A DNA stretch of 48,248 bases from JAIOQA01 sp035493675 (GCA_035493675.1 DATJIA010000084.1:1-48248); one strand, 5' to 3'; counted from the first letter of the stretch, positions 21,678-35,234 are shown. Made by a program: numbers and translations. The notes: generated by a model not told the origin, from the letters alone.

Positions 21678-21695
21678 AGACTGACGCGTCAGTCT
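21678..21695. promoter_or_regulatory. Perfect 18-bp palindrome, probable TetR operator 2
   Basis: AGACTGACGCGTCAGTCT is a perfect inverted repeat ending 20 bp before the activase ATG. A dimer bound here would block the promoter or the start of the transcript. Confidence 0.82.
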
Positions 21696-21715
21696 GCCTG
21701 CCAAGGGGAACGCGC

Positions 21716-25285
<3,570 letters not shown>

Positions 25286-25305
25286 AGAACAGGGGAGCCA
25301 CGAAC

Positions 25306-27155
<1,850 letters not shown>

Positions 27156-27156
<1 letters not shown>

Positions 27157-27620
27157 TGATGATCATGTCGGCGCGATTGGACGATCTTCGCGCGCGCGCG
27201 TTCGGGTTCCTGGGCGCGCGCGGGCGGAAGCTGAACGACGCGCTCGGGCGCCCGCTCGCGCCCAAGGACGAGCTCGAGGATCGCCGCGCGTTCGCGACCG
27301 GGTATTCCTCCGCTCATCCTGAGCAGAGGGCGAGCGAAGCGAGCCCGAAGTCGAAGGAGGCTGCGCCCGTCTTGGTCTATCACCTGGACAAGCACCGGCG
27401 TGACCTGCCGCGCTTCACGCAGGTGCTCGACGCCGCCGAGATCCCGTACAAGCTCGTCAACCTCGAGGGCGACGAGGCGGCGCTCGCGGCCGTGCGGCGT
27501 GACTCGCACGGCAAGAAGCTGCCGCTCGTCTTCATCGCCGGTGACTGCATCGGCGGTCGCGAGGAGATGACGGCGATGGACAAGTCCGGAGAGCTGAGGA
27601 AACGCGTATGGGGATCGTGA
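27156..27620 (+). CDS. Glutaredoxin-like protein lacking the catalytic cysteine, interrupted by an in-frame repeat
   Basis: This 154-aa protein has a thioredoxin/glutaredoxin-like fold in its second half. VLVYHLDKH takes the place of the usual YxxxxCxxC segment, so no active-site cysteine is present, but LPLVFIAGDCIGGREEM keeps the cis-proline and GG-E glutathione-site pattern. C131 is the only cysteine. Residues 50-69 are encoded by a copy of dispersed repeat family A, forming a hydrophilic linker between the N-terminal helix and the fold. The ATG at 27156 overlaps the preceding stop (TGATG); in-frame ATGs at 27159 and 27165 are alternatives. It is coupled to the next gene in the same way, so it acts with the activase pair, perhaps as an adaptor. 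Confidence 0.8.
27305..27361. repeat. Dispersed repeat family A, copy 3, translated within the glutaredoxin-like gene
   Basis: CCTCC at 27307-27311 pairs with GGAGG at 27356-27360. The interior has TCATCCTGAGC, GGGCGAGCGAAGCGAGCCC and GAAGTCGAAGG, the fullest form of the family in the window. It is read in frame as the peptide SSAHPEQRASEASPKSK. Confidence 0.7.
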
Positions 27621-28291
27621 TGAGCGAGCAGGACCAACCCAAGAAGTCGATCGGCAAGCGCGCGCTGGGGCGCGTGTTCTCGGCGCTCAACCGCGCCGAC
27701 GAGCTGGGCGGCGAGGCGCGCGACTGGGTGCAGGAGAAGCTCGTGCACGACCCGCGCTACGTCGCCGTGCGCAAGCGCATCGCGAAGCTGCGCGGCGAGG
27801 CGTACGAGTCGAAGGCCGAGCACAGCGCGAAGGTCGCGGCGACCCAGGCGAAGGCCGCCGCGGTCGCGGCGCCGGTGGTCGCGCCGGTGAAGAAGGGCGA
27901 GAAGCCGCTCGGCGACGCGTCGATCAAGGCGCAGATCTACGGCAAGAAGAGCTGCGCGTGGACCGGCCGCTCGATCACGATCTTCGAGCGCCTCAAGATC
28001 GATCACGACTTCATCGATCTCGACGAGCCGGAGCACGAGGCGCTGATCCTGCGCCTGATCAACGAGACCAAGCAGCACACGGTCCCGTACGTCTATCTGC
28101 GCGGGCAGTTCGTCGGCGGCTACAACGCGCTCGCCGAGATCGAGCGGCTCGGCCAGCTCGACTTCGCGCTGATGACCGCCGACGAGCGCGCCAAGGCGCC
28201 GCCGCACGTGCGCTCGATCGTGATCGTCGCGCGCCCCAACACCGACGAGGTCGCCCCAGGCGAGGTCGGTGGTCCGGACGGCGCGCAGTAG
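27620..28291 (+). CDS. Glutaredoxin-domain protein with a helical N-terminal extension
   Basis: This 223-aa protein has a glutaredoxin domain at about 100-185. The active site is YGKKSCAWTGRS with a single cysteine (C112; CxWT), followed by TVPYVYLRGQFVGGYNAL, the cis-proline and glutathione-binding GG motif. It resembles monothiol or class I glutaredoxins. Residues 1-95 form a charged helical extension (ARDWVQEKLVHDPRYVAVRKR) with an Ala/Val-rich linker. ATG at 27620 overlaps the preceding stop codon (TGATG); an in-frame ATG at 27608 would overlap the previous gene more. Being fourth in the activase operon, it may reduce or deliver Fe-S clusters to those proteins; this is inference. Confidence 0.87.
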   Translation: MSEQDQPKKSIGKRALGRVFSALNRADELGGEARDWVQEKLVHDPRYVAVRKRIAKLRGEAYESKAEHSAKVAATQAKAAAVAAPVVAPVKKGEKPLGDASIKAQIYGKKSCAWTGRSITIFERLKIDHDFIDLDEPEHEALILRLINETKQHTVPYVYLRGQFVGGYNALAEIERLGQLDFALMTADERAKAPPHVRSIVIVARPNTDEVAPGEVGGPDGAQ

Positions 28292-28368
28292 GATCGTGTG
28301 CGCGCATCGGCGCGCGAAGTTGGTTCCTCACGAATCTTTCATGGGACCGTCGACATGTCGGCTCGCAC

Positions 28369-28374
28369 TACTAT
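28369..28374 (+). promoter_or_regulatory. Putative -10 hexamer TACTAT before a TTG start
   Basis: TACTAT is followed by 6 nt and the TTG at 28381, the same arrangement as at other first genes. It supports both the TTG start and a leaderless transcript. Confidence 0.45.
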
Positions 28375-28380
28375 CGTGCG

Positions 28381-30291
28381 TTGTCTCGATTTGCCGCTCT
28401 CCTGAGCCTCGCGCTCGCGGCGTGTAGCTTCCACGCCGACTACGACGGCACGCACTACAAGTGCGGCGCCGGCGACGTCTGTCCGGACGGCTTCTCGTGC
28501 GTCGCGGGCGCGTGCGTCCTCGCCGCCGAGGGCGGCCCGGACGCGGGCAGCGGCGATCCGCCCGACGGCGCGCCCGCGTCGGGCACCTGGACCTCCGACA
28601 GCGCGCAGGACTTCGGCGCCGGCGGCTACGTCGCGAATGCGTCGGTGATCGATCCGCGCGGCTCGATCGAGCCGGTCGCGTACTACACGGGCGGCCTGCT
28701 CGAGTCGGCGAGCCCGATGTCGTTCTCGAGCGGCGCCGGCGCCGACTGGGCGCAGGTCAGCGCGTTCCCGTCGACGGGCGCGCGCTCGCTCGCGCGCAAC
28801 ACCGACGTCGGCTGGGGCTCGGGCGTGCCGGCCGGCGTCGGCCTCACCACGAGCGACAACTGGACCCTGCGCGTCGAGGGCGAGATCTGGCTCGACGCCG
28901 GCGACTGGTCGTTCTACGCCTACTTCGACGATCACGGCTTCCTCGACCTCGACGGCGGCGGCGGCTGGAAGCGGGTCGTGTCGGCGGACTTCCCCAACGA
29001 GGCGAGCGGTCCGTTCCACGCGAGCGCGTCGGGCTGGTACCCGATCCGCTGGGCGGTCAGCGACACCGGCGGCAACGCGTCGATGCGCGTGCGCTACCAA
29101 GGCCCGGGCGTGTCCCAGCCCAGCTCGATCTCGCACAACAAGATGCGCGCGCGCGTCGACGGGCTGACCGGCCTCGCGGAGTTCGCGTTCGACGGCGATC
29201 GCTTCGACGGCGATCGCGCGATCACGATCGACGCGGTGAGCCCCGCGAACGACGACTGGGCCGGCGGCGCACCGAAGGATCTCGAGATCACCGGCACCGA
29301 CGACTGGAGCCTGCGCTGGGTCGGGCAGTGGCGCGTCGAGACCGCGGGCACGTACGCGCTGCGCTACTCGTCCGACGACGGCCAGCGCCTGTGGCTCGAC
29401 GGCACGCGCCTCACCAACGCGTGGGACCAGAATTCGCACGAGCTCGTGACCGCGCCGGTCCAGCTCGACGCCGGCTGGCACGACGTCGTGATCGATCACA
29501 GCGAGACCGGTGGGTCCGCGCACGCGATCGTCACGATCGACAGCGGCCCCGAGGGCGCGGGCGCGGCGCTGCCGCCCGATCGGCTGCGCCCGATCGAGGG
29601 TCGCGGCGAGCGCCACGAGCACGTCGCCAACCACAACGACATCGCGATCCCCGACGCGCCTTCCGCCAGCGTCGACGGCATCGCGGACTCGACGGTCGGC
29701 GTCGGCGCGCCGGCGGGCGCGATCGTGCACGGCGTCGACGTCGGCATCCGCTACGATCACGAGTGGCAGGGCGATCTCGTGATCACGCTGATCGCGCCGT
29801 CCGGCAAGACCGTCACGCTGCGCGATCAGACCGGCAATCAGGGCGGCTCGTTCCGCGATCACTACTACCGCACCGATCTCGACGGCGAGGCGGCGAGCGG
29901 CACCTGGACCGTGCGCTTCACCGACATCGATCCGGGCGCGGCCGGCACGATCCGCGACGTCGAGCTGACCGTCCACACGCAGGGCGCCGGCGATCCGCCG
30001 ATCGCGCCGACCGCGCACTTCGAATCGGCGGTGCGCGACCTCGGCGCGACCGCGTCGGTCACGCGGGTCGCGTGGGACGCGCGCACGCCGCTCGGCACCA
30101 CCGCGATCGTCTCGGTCCGCGCGTGCGCGAGCCCCGACTGCGCGCAGAGCTCGTGGGTCCTCCTCGGCGATCCGTCGGGCACCGTGCCCTCGAACGTGAA
30201 GGGCCGCTACGTGCAGTACGCCGTCGACTTCACGTCGGACGGCGATCACGTGCCGTCGGTGGAATCGATCTCCATCGACTACGGTCCGTGA
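28381..30291 (+). CDS. Lipoprotein with PA14-like and proprotein-convertase P-domains
   Basis: This 636-aa protein starts at TTG (no ATG or GTG fits) with LSRFAALLSLALAAC, a lipobox with Cys15. A Cys-rich motif follows (CGAGDVCPDGFSCVAGAC), which is common after lipoprotein anchors in myxobacteria. Two PA14-like modules cover about 75-195 and 200-330 (WSFYAYFDDHGFLDLDG, YALRYSSDDGQRLWLDG). The P-domain is at about 415-540 (HEWQGDLVITLIAPSGKTVT, GTWTVRFTDIDPGAAGT). A last beta-rich domain ends RYVQYAVDFTS and SISIDYGP. It is probably a surface-exposed carbohydrate-binding or adhesion protein. No catalytic domain is seen; P-domains usually accompany a protease, which is absent here. Confidence 0.9.
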   Translation: MSRFAALLSLALAACSFHADYDGTHYKCGAGDVCPDGFSCVAGACVLAAEGGPDAGSGDPPDGAPASGTWTSDSAQDFGAGGYVANASVIDPRGSIEPVAYYTGGLLESASPMSFSSGAGADWAQVSAFPSTGARSLARNTDVGWGSGVPAGVGLTTSDNWTLRVEGEIWLDAGDWSFYAYFDDHGFLDLDGGGGWKRVVSADFPNEASGPFHASASGWYPIRWAVSDTGGNASMRVRYQGPGVSQPSSISHNKMRARVDGLTGLAEFAFDGDRFDGDRAITIDAVSPANDDWAGGAPKDLEITGTDDWSLRWVGQWRVETAGTYALRYSSDDGQRLWLDGTRLTNAWDQNSHELVTAPVQLDAGWHDVVIDHSETGGSAHAIVTIDSGPEGAGAALPPDRLRPIEGRGERHEHVANHNDIAIPDAPSASVDGIADSTVGVGAPAGAIVHGVDVGIRYDHEWQGDLVITLIAPSGKTVTLRDQTGNQGGSFRDHYYRTDLDGEAASGTWTVRFTDIDPGAAGTIRDVELTVHTQGAGDPPIAPTAHFESAVRDLGATASVTRVAWDARTPLGTTAIVSVRACASPDCAQSSWVLLGDPSGTVPSNVKGRYVQYAVDFTSDGDHVPSVESISIDYGP

Positions 30292-30324
30292 GGGGCCTCG
30301 GGCCTCGGGCTTCCGGCTTCGGCC
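30292..30324. repeat. GGGCCTC heptamer array, left arm of inverted pair 1
   Basis: Two exact and several near-exact GGGCCTC units run directly from the preceding stop codon. It is inverted relative to the array at 30543-30574. Confidence 0.7.
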
Positions 30325-30423
30325 AGACAGAGACGTGTCTCAGACGCTCGTGCATGCGCGACGCGCAACTGCGTGGACGCGCGCGCATGTGCGTTGGCTT
30401 CGCGCGTGCACTACGGCGCGCGC

Positions 30424-30533
30424 ATGAAGAAGATCAACAAGAAGCTCTCGCTCTCGTCGCCTGCCTCACCAAGGACAAATACACGGGCTGCCCCGCATGC
30501 CCGACGCAACCCACCCGCATCTTCTGCGACTGA
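30424..30533 (+). pseudogene. Possible frame-broken RiPP (lanthipeptide-like) precursor remnant
   Basis: ATG at 30424 encodes MKKINKKLSLSS, which looks like the leader start of class I lanthipeptide precursors. In that frame it runs on without a stop through the repeat into the neighbouring gene. In the next frame a Cys-rich ending is read (ACLTKDKYTGCPACPTQP, then TRIFCD) and stops at 30531-30533. A one-base gain (or loss of two) would join leader and core. No ribosome-binding site is clear and no lanthipeptide synthetase or other RiPP enzyme is in the window. The whole lies between inverted GGGCCTC arrays. Chance resemblance is quite possible. Confidence 0.35.
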
Positions 30534-30542
30534 TCTTCCTCC

Positions 30543-30574
30543 GGCCGAGGCCCGAAGCCCGAGGCCCGAGGCCC
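30543..30574. repeat. GGGCCTC heptamer array, right arm of inverted pair 1
   Basis: Reverse-complement units (GAGGCCC) match the left arm at 30292-30324 with a few mismatches. It ends 4 bp before the stop of the convergent kinase gene. The 218 bp between the arms hold the RiPP-like remnant and nothing else I can support. Confidence 0.7.
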
Positions 30575-30578
30575 ACTC

Positions 30579-32195
30579 TCACGGGCGCGGCGTGACCAGC
30601 TTGCGCGTCTCGCCGCGGTCCTCGATCGCGGCGAAGCGCTCGAGCGGAGGCGCGTCGAGGTCCTGCGCGAGCGCGGCCAGCTCGGTCGCGAGCGCGCGGG
30701 CGCTGGGGCGATCGGCGGGCGGCTTGGCGAGGCAGCGCATGACGAGCGCGGCCAGCGCGCGCGGCGTCTCGCCGTCGAGCGCGCGCGGCTCGATCTGCGT
30801 GTGCGCGTTCAGCCACTCGAGCGGCGCGCTGGCGTCGAACGGGAAGCGGCCGGCCAGGCAGAGATAGAGCACGAGCCCGAGCGCGTAGACGTCGGCGGCG
30901 CCGCCGACCGTCGCGGGCGCCGTGATCTGCTCGGGCGCGAGGAACTGCGGCGTGCCGATCACGGTGCCGGCGGCGGTGAGCCCGGACGCCAGCGTCTGGC
31001 CACGCAGCTTCGCGAGCCCGAAATCGAGCAGGCGGCAGCCGGGCGCCGTCATCGTGAGCATCACGTTCTGCGGCTTGACGTCGCGGTGCACGACATCTTC
31101 CGCGTGCGCGGCCGCGAGCGCGTCGGCGAGCACCGCGCCGATCCGCGCGACGATCGGCGCGGGCAGCGTGCGATCGAGCTCGGTCCACGCGTCGAGCGTG
31201 CGGCCGTCGACGAGCTCCTGGATCTGGTAGAGGCGGCCGTCGTCGGTGACGTCGACGTGCAAGACGCGCACGATCGCCGGATGCGAGAGCGACGCCGCCG
31301 CGGTCGCCTCCTGCAGGAAGCGCTGCGCGGTGTCGACGTTCGCGATGTGCGCGTGCACGAGCTTGAGCGCGACCGCGGTGCGCGCGACCCGATCGAACGC
31401 CGCGTACACGACGCCCATGCCCCCGACGCCGAGCAGGTGCGCGATCTCGAAGCGATCGGCGATCACGACGCCCGGCTTGAGCGTGTCTTCACCGTGCTGG
31501 ACCGCGGCGAGCCGGCCCAGCGCGGCGGCGAGCTCCTGCGATCGCGCCTGCACCTGCAGCGACAGCTGGCGATTGAGCAGCTCGATGCGCTCGCTGTTCG
31601 CGACGATCTCGCCGACCTGCGACGCGACCCGCCGCTCGAGCTCGGCGTTCAGCTTCTCGACGGCGCGGCGCGCCGCGGCCTCGCGCGTGAAGGACGCGTA
31701 GAGGATGCGCGAGAGCACGAAGCCGACGCCGCCGATCGTCGTGACGTTCGAGAGCATGCGCAGCCGCGCGCTGGCCGTGTCGGTCGCGGACCACGCGGCG
31801 GCGTACACGGCCGCGCCGCTCGCGACGTAGCTGAACGCGACCACCGGCCAGCGCACGTAGACCGCGACCGGCACGAGCACCGCGGCGATCATCCACGCGG
31901 TCAGCGCGAAGTCGTGGTGGAGCGTGTTGATCGTCGCCGCGGTGCCGAGCGCGAGGCCGTAGATCGTGATCAGCTCGCCGACGCGCCGCCGCCCGAAGAA
32001 GTAGAGGAGGGCGACCGCCGCGGCGCCGGCGCCGTGGATCGCGACGATCGTGTTGCGCCACGCGGTCTCGCCGCCGGGCGCCGCCGAGACGAACGCGAAC
32101 GCGAGCGCCCAGCCGACGTGCACGGCGAACATCACCGGCAAGACGACGCGCGCGCGTCGCTCGTTGACGGCGATGTGCTCGTCGTCGTGCCCCAC
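30579..32195 (-). CDS. Ser/Thr protein kinase with six N-terminal membrane helices
   Basis: This 538-aa protein has six hydrophobic helices in residues 15-168, a likely coiled coil at about 170-230 (RRAVEKLNAELERRVASQV...), and a Hanks-type kinase at about 245-520. The glycine loop is GVGGMGVV, the ATP lysine K278, the catalytic loop HRDVKPQN at 370-376 and DFG at 391-393; all residues needed for activity are present. The membrane part looks like a small sensor of MASE type, joined to the kinase by a signalling coil as in histidine kinases. It uses a GTG start preceded by TATGATGAGGC, shared with the kinase gene at 17606. The gene upstream on this strand (GH15-like) ends 153 bp away. Confidence 0.93.
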   Translation of the reverse strand: MGHDDEHIAVNERRARVVLPVMFAVHVGWALAFAFVSAAPGGETAWRNTIVAIHGAGAAAVALLYFFGRRRVGELITIYGLALGTAATINTLHHDFALTAWMIAAVLVPVAVYVRWPVVAFSYVASGAAVYAAAWSATDTASARLRMLSNVTTIGGVGFVLSRILYASFTREAAARRAVEKLNAELERRVASQVGEIVANSERIELLNRQLSLQVQARSQELAAALGRLAAVQHGEDTLKPGVVIADRFEIAHLLGVGGMGVVYAAFDRVARTAVALKLVHAHIANVDTAQRFLQEATAAASLSHPAIVRVLHVDVTDDGRLYQIQELVDGRTLDAWTELDRTLPAPIVARIGAVLADALAAAHAEDVVHRDVKPQNVMLTMTAPGCRLLDFGLAKLRGQTLASGLTAAGTVIGTPQFLAPEQITAPATVGGAADVYALGLVLYLCLAGRFPFDASAPLEWLNAHTQIEPRALDGETPRALAALVMRCLAKPPADRPSARALATELAALAQDLDAPPLERFAAIEDRGETRKLVTPRP

Positions 32196-32200
32196 GCCTC

Positions 32201-32206
32201 ATCATA
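32201..32206 (-). promoter_or_regulatory. Putative -10 hexamer TATGAT before the membrane kinase
   Basis: TATGAT-GAGGC-GTG on the minus strand, identical to the site before the kinase at 17606. Confidence 0.4.
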
Positions 32207-32267
32207 ACGCGGCAGCGGCCGGCACGAGGGCAACGCGCCAGCGACGCGCACGGTCGATGAAGGCGTG

Positions 32268-32295
32268 CGACAGCTGATTCACGTCGCAGCTGTCG
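32268..32295. promoter_or_regulatory. 9-bp inverted repeat in the gap between the kinase and the glycosidase
   Basis: CGACAGCTG at 32268-32276 and CAGCTGTCG at 32287-32295 are perfect inverted arms with a 10-nt gap. It could be an operator for the kinase gene or a terminator stem for the glycosidase gene; there is no T-tract. The rest of the 153-bp gap shows nothing. Confidence 0.4.
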
Positions 32296-32348
32296 TGGGT
32301 CGCCGCCGTGGCTCGAGGTCGACGCCTACGTCGCGCACGCGGCGCGCG

Positions 32349-34526
32349 TCAGCGGCGGCGTCTCCGCGCACTACCCATTCTGAAGACGATCATGATCATC
32401 ACCAGCGCGATCGATCCGCTCGCGCCGCCGTGCGCGTCGCAGCACCCGCTCGGCGCGGGGTTCTCGTTCGGCCCCGCGTCGGGACCGATCACGCCGTCGC
32501 CGCCGACCGGCTGCCCGCCGCGCTCCCACAACGCCGTCACGTACGCGCCCGCGCCGAAGCCGACCATCGGCACCTCGCCGGCGTAGTCGCCGGTCGTGCG
32601 ATCGAAGTTCTCGGGGATGAGCTCGGCGTTGGCGCGCGCCTGCTGCGTGATCCACTCGATCAGCTGCGCGGCCTCGTCGGGGCGGCCGGCGCGGCGCAGC
32701 GCGGTCGCCATCCGCAGATCGATCACGATCCACTCGCGCACGTCGTAGAAGCCGCCGTCGTCGTCGCGGTGGTAGCCGTGGCCGACGAGCCCGTTCCACA
32801 GGTTCGCCTTCCATTGATCGAGCGACGCGCGCGCGACGTCGCCGTCGGCCGCGAGCACGTCCCAGTTGAACGCCTCGACCGGCGCCGAGTCCATCCACGC
32901 GCTCTCCTCGGTGTTGCCGCGCAGCGCGTGCGTGCCAGGATCGACGAGCTTCGCGTCGATCGCGGTCGCGATCGCGGTCGCGGCCGCGGCGTAGCGCGAC
33001 GCATCGTTCGCGCGTCCCGCGCGCATCGCGAGATCGGCGGCGGCGCGCAGGCCGCGCACCGCGGCGACGTCGGTGTACGCGTAGTGCTTCTTGCCGCCGT
33101 TGTACCAGTGCGTCTCCCAGATCGACGAGTCCGCGCGCACGAGGCCGGTCGCCGGCTCGACCAGCCCGGCGATCACGTCGGCGGTCTTCGCGAAGACGCG
33201 GTCCGCGTTGTCGGAGACGAGCGACAGGTCGCCCGACGCCGCGACGTACTCGTCGAGCGCGCCGAGCACCAGGCCGAAGCCGTCGAACTCGACGTTCGGT
33301 CCGTCGGCGTTCGAGTCGGCCTCTTCGCTGCCGTCGCCGGTGTAGCGGACGACGCTGATGCCGTACGCGGCGCCGACCCACGGACCGCCGGTCGAGTCGC
33401 AGCACACCCAGGTGCCCGCCTGCGCGCCGAGCCAGAACGCGAGCGCGTCCTTCGCCTCGGCGTAGAGCCCCGCGCGCACCAGCGCGGAGACCGCGTACGC
33501 CTGATCGCGGACCCACGCGATGTTCCAATGACCGGGCGGCAGCGACGCGACCATCGCGCCGTGCCCGCGCCCGGGCTCGCGCACCTGACCCATGCGCAGG
33601 ATCGCGAGCTGGCGGCGATAGACCGCGTGCTCGTCGGGCGAGAGGCCCGCGGGCTCCGTCGCGCGCGCCTGGAACGCGGCCCAGTCGGCGCGCGCGGCGT
33701 CGAGGATCGCGGCCGGATCGGATCCGAGACTCGCGAGCGATGCATCGAGCGAGGCGCGATCGCCGTCGGCGCGGAAGCCGAGCACGACCGCGAACGTCTT
33801 CTTCTCGCCCGGCGCGAGGCCGTCGAGGCTCCACTCGAAGCCGGGCACCGCGTCGTCGACGGTGCCGCTCGCATCGGTCGACACCATGTGCGCGCCGCTC
33901 GACACCGCCGTGTACGGATTGTTCGGCGAGCACGCGTGCGTGGTCGCCGCGGGCAGGGCGCGGTGGACGATCACGCCGGTCGCGCCTTTCTCTTCGTACT
34001 CGCCTGGCGAAGCGCGCCACGTGATCGTCTCGGCGAGCGAGCCGTCGGCGCCGCCGCCGGTGTGCACGTTGTCGATCGCGAACAGCGCGCTGTCGCTCAG
34101 CGGAGAAGACGTCGTGTTCTCGACCTCGACGATCATGACGAGCGCCGGCGCGTCGACGCCGTAGGGCGCGAGGTAGCGCTCGGTCACCTTCACGCCGAGG
34201 AACGACTGCGTGACCTGCGCGATGCCGCTGTCGCCGTCGTACCCGGCGGCCTCGACCGGGCGCGACGTCAGCCACAGCTCCTGGCCGCCGACGCGCAGGC
34301 CCCAGTACGCGTCGTACATCAGCTCGTGCGCGCCGCTCGCGTAGAGGTGATCGCGGAAGCCCTTCACGCGCCGCTGGGTCGCGTCGTAGAAGCCGGCGCC
34401 GAAACCGTTCGACCACGCGAGCTGCGTGAACGACGCGTGCGGCGGGATCACCTGCGCCTCGGCGCGCGCCGGCGCGGCGGTGGCGATCAGGATCACGGCG
34501 AGCGCGGCGCGCATCGCCCCGGACAT
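32349..34526 (-). CDS. Secreted GH15-like glycoside hydrolase with a MYXO-CTERM-like sorting tail
   Basis: This 725-aa protein has a signal peptide (MRAALAVILIATAAPARAEA after the second Met). The middle matches six-hairpin glycosidases of the GH15/glucoamylase kind: a beta-rich N-terminal domain, then HWNIAWVRDQAYAVSALVRAG near residue 330, WVCCDSTGGPWVGAAYG, and the late ENFDRTTGDYAGEVPMVGFGAG block carrying the probable second acid. The C-terminus has GCCDAHGG, a hydrophobic stretch and SARRRRR, the Cys-helix-Arg arrangement of MYXO-CTERM anchors. It would be an anchored outer-surface alpha-glucan hydrolase; the exact bond is unknown. Two starts are possible, 34526 and 34514. TATGTC lies 7 nt before the second. 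Confidence 0.87.
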   Translation of the reverse strand: MSGAMRAALAVILIATAAPARAEAQVIPPHASFTQLAWSNGFGAGFYDATQRRVKGFRDHLYASGAHELMYDAYWGLRVGGQELWLTSRPVEAAGYDGDSGIAQVTQSFLGVKVTERYLAPYGVDAPALVMIVEVENTTSSPLSDSALFAIDNVHTGGGADGSLAETITWRASPGEYEEKGATGVIVHRALPAATTHACSPNNPYTAVSSGAHMVSTDASGTVDDAVPGFEWSLDGLAPGEKKTFAVVLGFRADGDRASLDASLASLGSDPAAILDAARADWAAFQARATEPAGLSPDEHAVYRRQLAILRMGQVREPGRGHGAMVASLPPGHWNIAWVRDQAYAVSALVRAGLYAEAKDALAFWLGAQAGTWVCCDSTGGPWVGAAYGISVVRYTGDGSEEADSNADGPNVEFDGFGLVLGALDEYVAASGDLSLVSDNADRVFAKTADVIAGLVEPATGLVRADSSIWETHWYNGGKKHYAYTDVAAVRGLRAAADLAMRAGRANDASRYAAAATAIATAIDAKLVDPGTHALRGNTEESAWMDSAPVEAFNWDVLAADGDVARASLDQWKANLWNGLVGHGYHRDDDGGFYDVREWIVIDLRMATALRRAGRPDEAAQLIEWITQQARANAELIPENFDRTTGDYAGEVPMVGFGAGAYVTALWERGGQPVGGDGVIGPDAGPNENPAPSGCCDAHGGASGSIALVMIMIVFRMGSARRRRR

Positions 34527-34640
34527 AGCACCGCGCGTGCCCGAGCGGGCGCATGGCGCGACGCGGGCTCACGCGGCGAACGGCCGTGAATCGTTGCGAA
34601 CCCCGACGCCGCTGTGCCAGGTCGTCACGCCGCCGCGTGC

Positions 34641-34646
34641 TAACGT
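34641..34646 (+). promoter_or_regulatory. Putative -10 hexamer of a leaderless promoter
   Basis: TAACGT is followed by 6 nt and the GTG at 34653, with no Shine-Dalgarno sequence. Confidence 0.42.
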
Positions 34647-34652
34647 CGGTGC

Positions 34653-35234
34653 GTGCGGAAGGTCGCGCTCGCGCTGGTCGTCGCGCTCGCCGGGGCCGGC
34701 GCGGCCCACGCGCAGCCGAGCGACGTCGTGCTCGTCGGACCGCAGCGCGAAGGGTTCACGATCGAGCTCGGCGGCGGCCTCGGCGCGACCCGCGTCTACG
34801 ATCAAGACGGCAACGTCGAGCAGGGCAAGTACCTCGGCGCCGGCGTCTCCGGCATCGACGTCGGCTTCGGCTGGTTCGTCAGCTCGACGTTCGCGGCGAT
34901 GTTCCGCTTCTCCGCGAACACCGGATGGCAGGCGCTGCCGACGACCAACCACATCCGCTCGCACGCGCTGTGGGCGGTCGGCGGTCAATGGTGGCTCGAG
35001 GACAACGCGTTCCTCGGCGCCGGCTTCGGCTTCTCGACCGTCGGCGGTCAGGATCAAGAAGGCCTCAACGACGAGAGCACGGTCGGCCTCGGCGCCGCCG
35101 TGCGCGGCGGCTGGGCGCTCGCGCTCAACGACGACTCCGCGTGGTCCCTCGGCGCCGAGCTCGACGCGTCGCTCTTGCTCGACAATCGCCGCGCGTTCAC
35201 GGCGACGGCGCTGCTGAGTTGGCAGAGCTTCTGA
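34653..35234 (+). CDS. Small outer-membrane beta-barrel protein
   Basis: This 193-aa protein starts at GTG with a signal peptide (MRKVALALVVALAGAGAAHAQ). The mature part is a set of amphipathic strands (FTIELGGGLGATRVY, GIDVGFGWFVSSTFAAMFRF, VGGQWWLEDNAFLGAGFGF) and ends in TALLSWQSF, with the terminal phenylalanine that the BAM complex recognises. An 8-stranded barrel is likely. It converges with the metallopeptidase gene across a near-perfect inverted GGGCCTC repeat. The specific role is unknown. Confidence 0.86.
   Translation: MRKVALALVVALAGAGAAHAQPSDVVLVGPQREGFTIELGGGLGATRVYDQDGNVEQGKYLGAGVSGIDVGFGWFVSSTFAAMFRFSANTGWQALPTTNHIRSHALWAVGGQWWLEDNAFLGAGFGFSTVGGQDQEGLNDESTVGLGAAVRGGWALALNDDSAWSLGAELDASLLLDNRRAFTATALLSWQSF

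Noticed and set aside
30373..30867. Continuous plus-strand frame containing MKKINKKLSL and running into the kinase gene
   Set aside because: Beyond the first dozen residues it is read through a repeat and antisense to a real kinase, so it is not a normal gene; only the short peptide remnant was kept as a tentative feature.
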